Assembly: GCA_003151665.1 (NCBI GenBank)
Contig: PLYD01000212.1
Location: 1-9,746, forward strand
Source: Candidatus Dormiibacterota bacterium
Lineage (GTDB): Bacteria; Chloroflexota; Dormibacteria; Dormibacterales; Dormibacteraceae
DNA length: 9,746 bases
Direction: 5' to 3'
Every line of letters begins with the position of its first letter. The stretch's first letter is position 1. Positions 6,949 to 9,746 of the stretch are shown piece by piece. Below the pieces are notes generated by a model. It ran no database searches. It was not told where the DNA came from and saw only the letters and a program-made list of their open reading frames with translations. The translations under genes and the position numbers were made by a program.

Positions 6949-8364
6949 TTACCCGATACGGCTGACCCGGTTGCCATCGGCATCGGCGACGTAAACCAAG
7001 CCCTGCGCGTCGACAGCGACGCCAAGCGGAGTCGTCATCTGGGCGATCGTGTCGATATTGCCCAGCACGTCAACCCGCCTGACCCGGCCGTTGAGCGCGT
7101 CCGCGATGAAAACATCCCCCTGCGAATCCACCGCGATGCCTTGGCCGATTCCCTCGAGTGGATTGGTGGCCAGGTGCAGCTCGCCGAAGGTCGCCGCGCG
7201 CCCATCGCCGAGGTAACCCGGAACGCCAGTGCCGGCAATGCTCTCGATCTGACCGTTGACGTCGACGCGGCGCACACGCTGGTTCAGCGTGTCGGCGATG
7301 AAAAGGTTGCCCTCGTTGTCGAATGCAAGGCCCCCGGGAGCGTGAAGGACCGCATCGCCGGCACGACCGGCATCACCACGGTATCCGGCCTCACCAGTGC
7401 CGGCCACAGTGGAGATCGTGCCGTCTGCTGCGACCTGACGGACGACGTTGTTGCCTGTGTCGGCGATGAAGAGAGTGTCGCCGAAGCCGATCGCGAGACC
7501 GGTGGGTAAGTTCAACTTGGCCGATGGCCCAGGCTTTCCGTCGCCCGCATAACCGGCCTCACCGTCGCCGGCGACGGTTGTGATCGTGCCATCCGAATCG
7601 ACCCGGAGGACCCGATTGTTCAGCGTGTCAGCGATGTAGACGTTGCCCGCGCTGTCCACGGCCAGGCCTTGCGGAACGTTGAGCTGCGCCTGCGCGGCCG
7701 GACCCCCGCTTCCAGCGTTGCCGGCCGTCCCGGTACCGGCGAACGTGCTGATCCGTCCGTCCTTCGTAACTTCGCGCACCCGGTTCCCCTCGGCGATGTA
7801 AATCTCGCCCGCGGGCCCGATGGCCAGCGCGAGCGGTCGCACGAGCGCCGATGCGGACGCCTGCCCCCCGTCGCCGGAGAAGGCGCGCTCACCGGTGCCG
7901 GCGACGTTAACGACGCGTGGCGCTTCGGTTGCTGAGGGCGCCGACAGCCATACGTATCCAAGCGCGACCGCCACCAGGAGCGCCGCACCAAAGACTCCCA
8001 TCCTGCGCGGGCTTGCCAGGCCCGCCACAAGACGAGGGCGGGTTCGGCCGAGAGCGGGCACGGCGGCAGGCAAGGCGGACGGCATGGTGGATACGGAACC
8101 GCCGTCGCCGGGCAGCTCCGCCGCGACCCAGGTGGCGATCTGGACGCGCGATCGAAAACCGAGCTTGCCTCGGATCTGCTCGACGTGGCTCTCCGCCGTG
8201 CGCTCAGAGATGAACAACCGGGTAGCGATCTCCCGGTTTGTCAGCCCCTGAGCGACAAGGGCTGCCACCTCGCGCTCTCGGCGGGTGAGACCTGGCGCCA
8301 CCACAAGAATTCGCGAGGAGCATAACAACGGCGGCTGATCGCATGGCCGAGAAACCGGTACCAA
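6949..8364 (-). CDS. Membrane-spanning LuxR-type HTH regulator with outside NHL beta-propeller
   Basis: A 471-residue protein of three parts. Residues 25-81 form a LuxR/FixJ-type helix-turn-helix ([20 protein letters not shown], then [20 protein letters not shown]). After a basic, proline-rich linker one membrane helix lies at about 122-141, with RR just before it, so the HTH is inside and the rest outside. Residues about 152-471 hold six NHL-type repeats, with cores at 180, 234, 290, 346, 410 and 450 (for example [20 protein letters not shown]) and glycine-rich AGTG..GY.GDG links, predicting a six-bladed propeller. No receiver, kinase or ATPase domain is present. The only early start is TTG at 8364 without a clear ribosome site; the GTG at residue 22 (about 8301) would also keep the whole HTH. 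It converges with the first cupin gene and is divergent from the second. It is probably a sensor-regulator of the one-component type; its ligand is unknown. Confidence 0.85.
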   Translation of the reverse strand: MVPVSRPCDQPPLLCSSRILVVAPGLTRREREVAALVAQGLTNREIATRLFISERTAESHVEQIRGKLGFRSRVQIATWVAAELPGDGGSVSTMPSALPAAVPALGRTRPRLVAGLASPRRMGVFGAALLVAVALGYVWLSAPSATEAPRVVNVAGTGERAFSGDGGQASASALVRPLALAIGPAGEIYIAEGNRVREVTKDGRISTFAGTGTAGNAGSGGPAAQAQLNVPQGLAVDSAGNVYIADTLNNRVLRVDSDGTITTVAGDGEAGYAGDGKPGPSAKLNLPTGLAIGFGDTLFIADTGNNVVRQVAADGTISTVAGTGEAGYRGDAGRAGDAVLHAPGGLAFDNEGNLFIADTLNQRVRRVDVNGQIESIAGTGVPGYLGDGRAATFGELHLATNPLEGIGQGIAVDSQGDVFIADALNGRVRRVDVLGNIDTIAQMTTPLGVAVDAQGLVYVADADGNRVSRIG

Positions 8365-8385
8365 GTTCCGGTACCGATCCCGGTA
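8355..8385 (+). repeat. CCGGTACC direct repeats at the LuxR-NHL 5' end and shared promoter region
   Basis: CCGGTACC occurs at 8355-8362 and 8368-8375, and a partial copy CCGGTA at 8380-8385, spaced 13 and 12 bases. Each full copy is built on the palindrome GGTACC. They lie at the edge of the 112-base gap between the divergent LuxR-NHL and cupin lipoprotein genes, and the first copy falls within the first codons if the TTG start is used. Repeated near-one-turn spacing suggests a regulator binding site, possibly for the LuxR-type protein itself. The repeats are seen; the role is inferred. Confidence 0.45.
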
Positions 8386-8462
8386 GTTGTACGCATGACG
8401 GCGGCCCGCGCCGTGCCTAGCGTCGAGATCACTGCCGGGCCGTCGGCCTGGTGTCTCGAGTT

Positions 8463-8467
8463 AGGAG
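8463..8467 (+). promoter_or_regulatory. Ribosome binding site of the second cupin lipoprotein gene
   Basis: AGGAG lies nine bases before the ATG at 8477 and supports that start. No confident -10/-35 pair was found in the 112-base divergent gap. Confidence 0.7.
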
Positions 8468-8476
8468 CAATCGCGA

Positions 8477-9247
8477 ATGAGCCCAGTCACGACAAAGCGG
8501 GTCCTGTCCGTTCTAGTAGTCGCAGTCGCGCTGGTCGCGGCGTGCGGCGGAGGCACTGCCAGTGCGCCGCCTAACCAGTCGCCATCACCCGGGCCGGTGA
8601 CCAAGTACCGGAACGTGCTCCAGGGACAGACTGCGGGCGCGCCGATCGACCTGATCCAATCGATCATCTATTTCGCTCCCGGCGCTGCCAGCGTGGTTCA
8701 CACCCACAGCTCGCCCAACCTGGCCACGGTGCTGCAGGGTCAGATCACCGTCAAGATGTCTTCTGGCGACAAGCTGGCATCAGAGGGGAATGCCCTCGTC
8801 GAACCCTTGAACCAGTCCGTTCAGGCACTCAACCTCGGTTCGACAGCGGCAATGGTCGTGGCCGCCTTCCCGGTCCCGCATGGCACGAAGCCGACAGCTC
8901 CGGTCGCCGGGCAGCCGGCGCCATCGACGCTCAACAAGACGCTCTACACCTTCACCCTCGACTCGCCGGCAATCACTGGCAGCTACAGCGTGATTCAGCA
9001 GGTCCTCGACTTCGCACCGGGTGCGCAAACGCTGAAGCATCGCCATGGTGGGCCAGGCGTGATCACTGTGATCCAGGGCCAGGTCACGCTGAACCGCGAT
9101 GGGGTCGAGAAGACCTACGTCGTAGGGGACAGCTTTTCCGAGATGCCGGGCCAGACGCTGCAGGCATTCAACCGCGGGAGCACCGAGCTCATCGTGGCCG
9201 CCACCTACCTCCTGCCTGACGGCGCGCAGCTCACCACCAACCTCTAG
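8477..9247 (+). CDS. Bicupin lipoprotein with internal duplication
   Basis: A 256-residue exported lipoprotein: signal peptide 1-22, lipobox VAAC with C23 as the lipid-attached residue, then a Gly/Ser/Pro-rich tether to about 40. Two similar cupin domains follow, at about 58-132 and 170-246, sharing the pattern FAPGA....H.H...P....V.QGQ.T and ending in LNLGST / FNRGST. Each keeps an HxH pair (H75/H77 and H188/H190), but the glutamate of cupin motif 1 is replaced by N or G, and the histidine of motif 2 by V115 or L228, so a usual 3-His/1-Glu metal site is not complete in either half. AGGAG nine bases upstream supports the ATG at 8477. It is divergent from the LuxR-NHL gene and 45 bases before another cupin gene, probably one transcript. 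It may bind a metal weakly or a small ligand; no reaction can be assigned. Confidence 0.86.
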   Translation: MSPVTTKRVLSVLVVAVALVAACGGGTASAPPNQSPSPGPVTKYRNVLQGQTAGAPIDLIQSIIYFAPGAASVVHTHSSPNLATVLQGQITVKMSSGDKLASEGNALVEPLNQSVQALNLGSTAAMVVAAFPVPHGTKPTAPVAGQPAPSTLNKTLYTFTLDSPAITGSYSVIQQVLDFAPGAQTLKHRHGGPGVITVIQGQVTLNRDGVEKTYVVGDSFSEMPGQTLQAFNRGSTELIVAATYLLPDGAQLTTNL

Positions 9248-9281
9248 ACGTCAGACGTGCTTGTTGCCACCCACACCATTT

Positions 9282-9287
9282 GGGGAG
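9282..9287 (+). promoter_or_regulatory. Ribosome binding site of the secreted cupin gene
   Basis: GGGGAG lies five bases before the ATG at 9293. It decides the start of the partial gene at the right edge; the rest of the 45-base gap after the previous stop (9248-9281) shows nothing clear, and no terminator hairpin, which fits a shared transcript. Confidence 0.7.
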
Positions 9288-9292
9288 TTGAC

Positions 9293-9746
9293 ATGAAGAT
9301 CTATCGCAAGCTCGTGGTTGCCCTTGGCGCGATCACAGTCATAGCCGCAGCGGGAGCAACCGTCGCGCTCGCCAATCCGGGAAGCCTGATCAACACGACG
9401 GTCCTGGGTCACCGGGCGACACTCTCAGACCGCGTGCACGTCAACCAGGATCGGGTCAAGTTCCAGACCAAGGATCCGACAGACGTCATGGTGCAGACCA
9501 TCACGTTCCTGCCGCAAGGCACCTCTGGCTGGCATTTCCACCCGGGCATTGTGATCGTAGTCGTCGAGTCCGACCAGGTCACCACACACGATAAGAACTG
9601 CCGGACAGCGACCTACGGACCGCATCAGTCGTTCGTCGAAAGTGGAACGTTGCCCTTCATGGTCAGCAATGACAGCGCCACGGTTAATGCCGTCGTGTAT
9701 GCGACTCTCGTTGTGCCGGCCGGAAGCCCGTTCAGGATCGAGACCG
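9293..9746 (+). CDS. Secreted single-cupin protein, 3' end cut by the window
   Basis: The frame is open from the ATG at 9293 to the window end (151 complete codons), so the C-terminus is missing. GGGGAG (9282-9287) lies five bases before the start. Residues 1-27 form a signal peptide with a VALA-N cleavage candidate and no lipobox cysteine, so this protein should be released or only loosely held, unlike its two lipoprotein neighbours. A cupin domain covers about 66-141: FLPQGTSGWHFHPG (72-85) with H81 and H83, and GPHQSFVE (109-116), where H111 could be a third ligand. The glutamate usual after HxH is not seen. It is probably co-transcribed with the preceding bicupin gene. The barrel looks nearly complete, so probably few residues are missing. 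Function unknown. Confidence 0.82.
   Translation, partial: MKIYRKLVVALGAITVIAAAGATVALANPGSLINTTVLGHRATLSDRVHVNQDRVKFQTKDPTDVMVQTITFLPQGTSGWHFHPGIVIVVVESDQVTTHDKNCRTATYGPHQSFVESGTLPFMVSNDSATVNAVVYATLVVPAGSPFRIET

Noticed and set aside
7669..8251. Plus-strand ORFs opposite the LuxR-NHL gene
   Set aside because: The minus-strand frame has clear HTH, membrane and NHL repeat structure; the plus-strand translations are low-complexity shadows.
1..9746. Mobile element, CRISPR array, tRNA or rRNA
   Set aside because: No transposase or integrase motif, no regularly spaced identical repeats, and no recognisable RNA gene pattern was seen on either strand.

Overview
The window is high-GC bacterial DNA with dense coding, four-base ATGA gene overlaps, TTG starts and several exported proteins. 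Gene content (a YtrA-type GntR regulator with an ABC-2 transporter, a LuxR-type domain joined to NHL repeats, a dimethylformamidase-like protein with FG-GAP repeats, secreted cupins) fits a soil-type Actinomycetota or Chloroflexota/Dormibacterota-like organism. That placement is inferred from style and gene content, not from a marker gene. No rRNA, tRNA, CRISPR array, transposase or phage gene was seen.

Layout. Left (48-608, +): a small class I SAM-dependent methyltransferase. It converges on a large minus-strand gene (639-3611) for a membrane-anchored or exported 990-residue protein in which a dimethylformamidase-beta-like domain lies between two blocks of FG-GAP/VCBS repeats. A doubtful 78-codon ORF precedes that gene and overlaps its start. 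Centre (3897-6114, +): a tightly coupled trio of YtrA-type GntR repressor, ABC ATPase and six-helix ABC-2 permease. A 30-bp imperfect palindrome lies over the ribosome binding site of the repressor gene. Right (6166-9746): three exported cupin proteins (two lipoproteins, and a third with a signal peptide that is cut by the window end). Between the first and second cupin genes lies a minus-strand gene for a one-polypeptide regulator: a cytoplasmic LuxR-type HTH, one membrane helix and an outside NHL beta-propeller.

How the genes may work together. The GntR-ABC-permease trio is probably an autoregulated export or efflux operon, and a nine-base piece of its operator recurs just before the first cupin lipoprotein gene. 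The LuxR-NHL protein is divergent from the second cupin lipoprotein gene, with repeated CCGGTA motifs at its 5' end, so it may sense something outside the membrane and control its cupin neighbours. The trio is the most secure functional unit. The LuxR-TM-NHL/secreted-cupin neighbourhood is the most likely place for an undescribed system; its regulatory link is inference.
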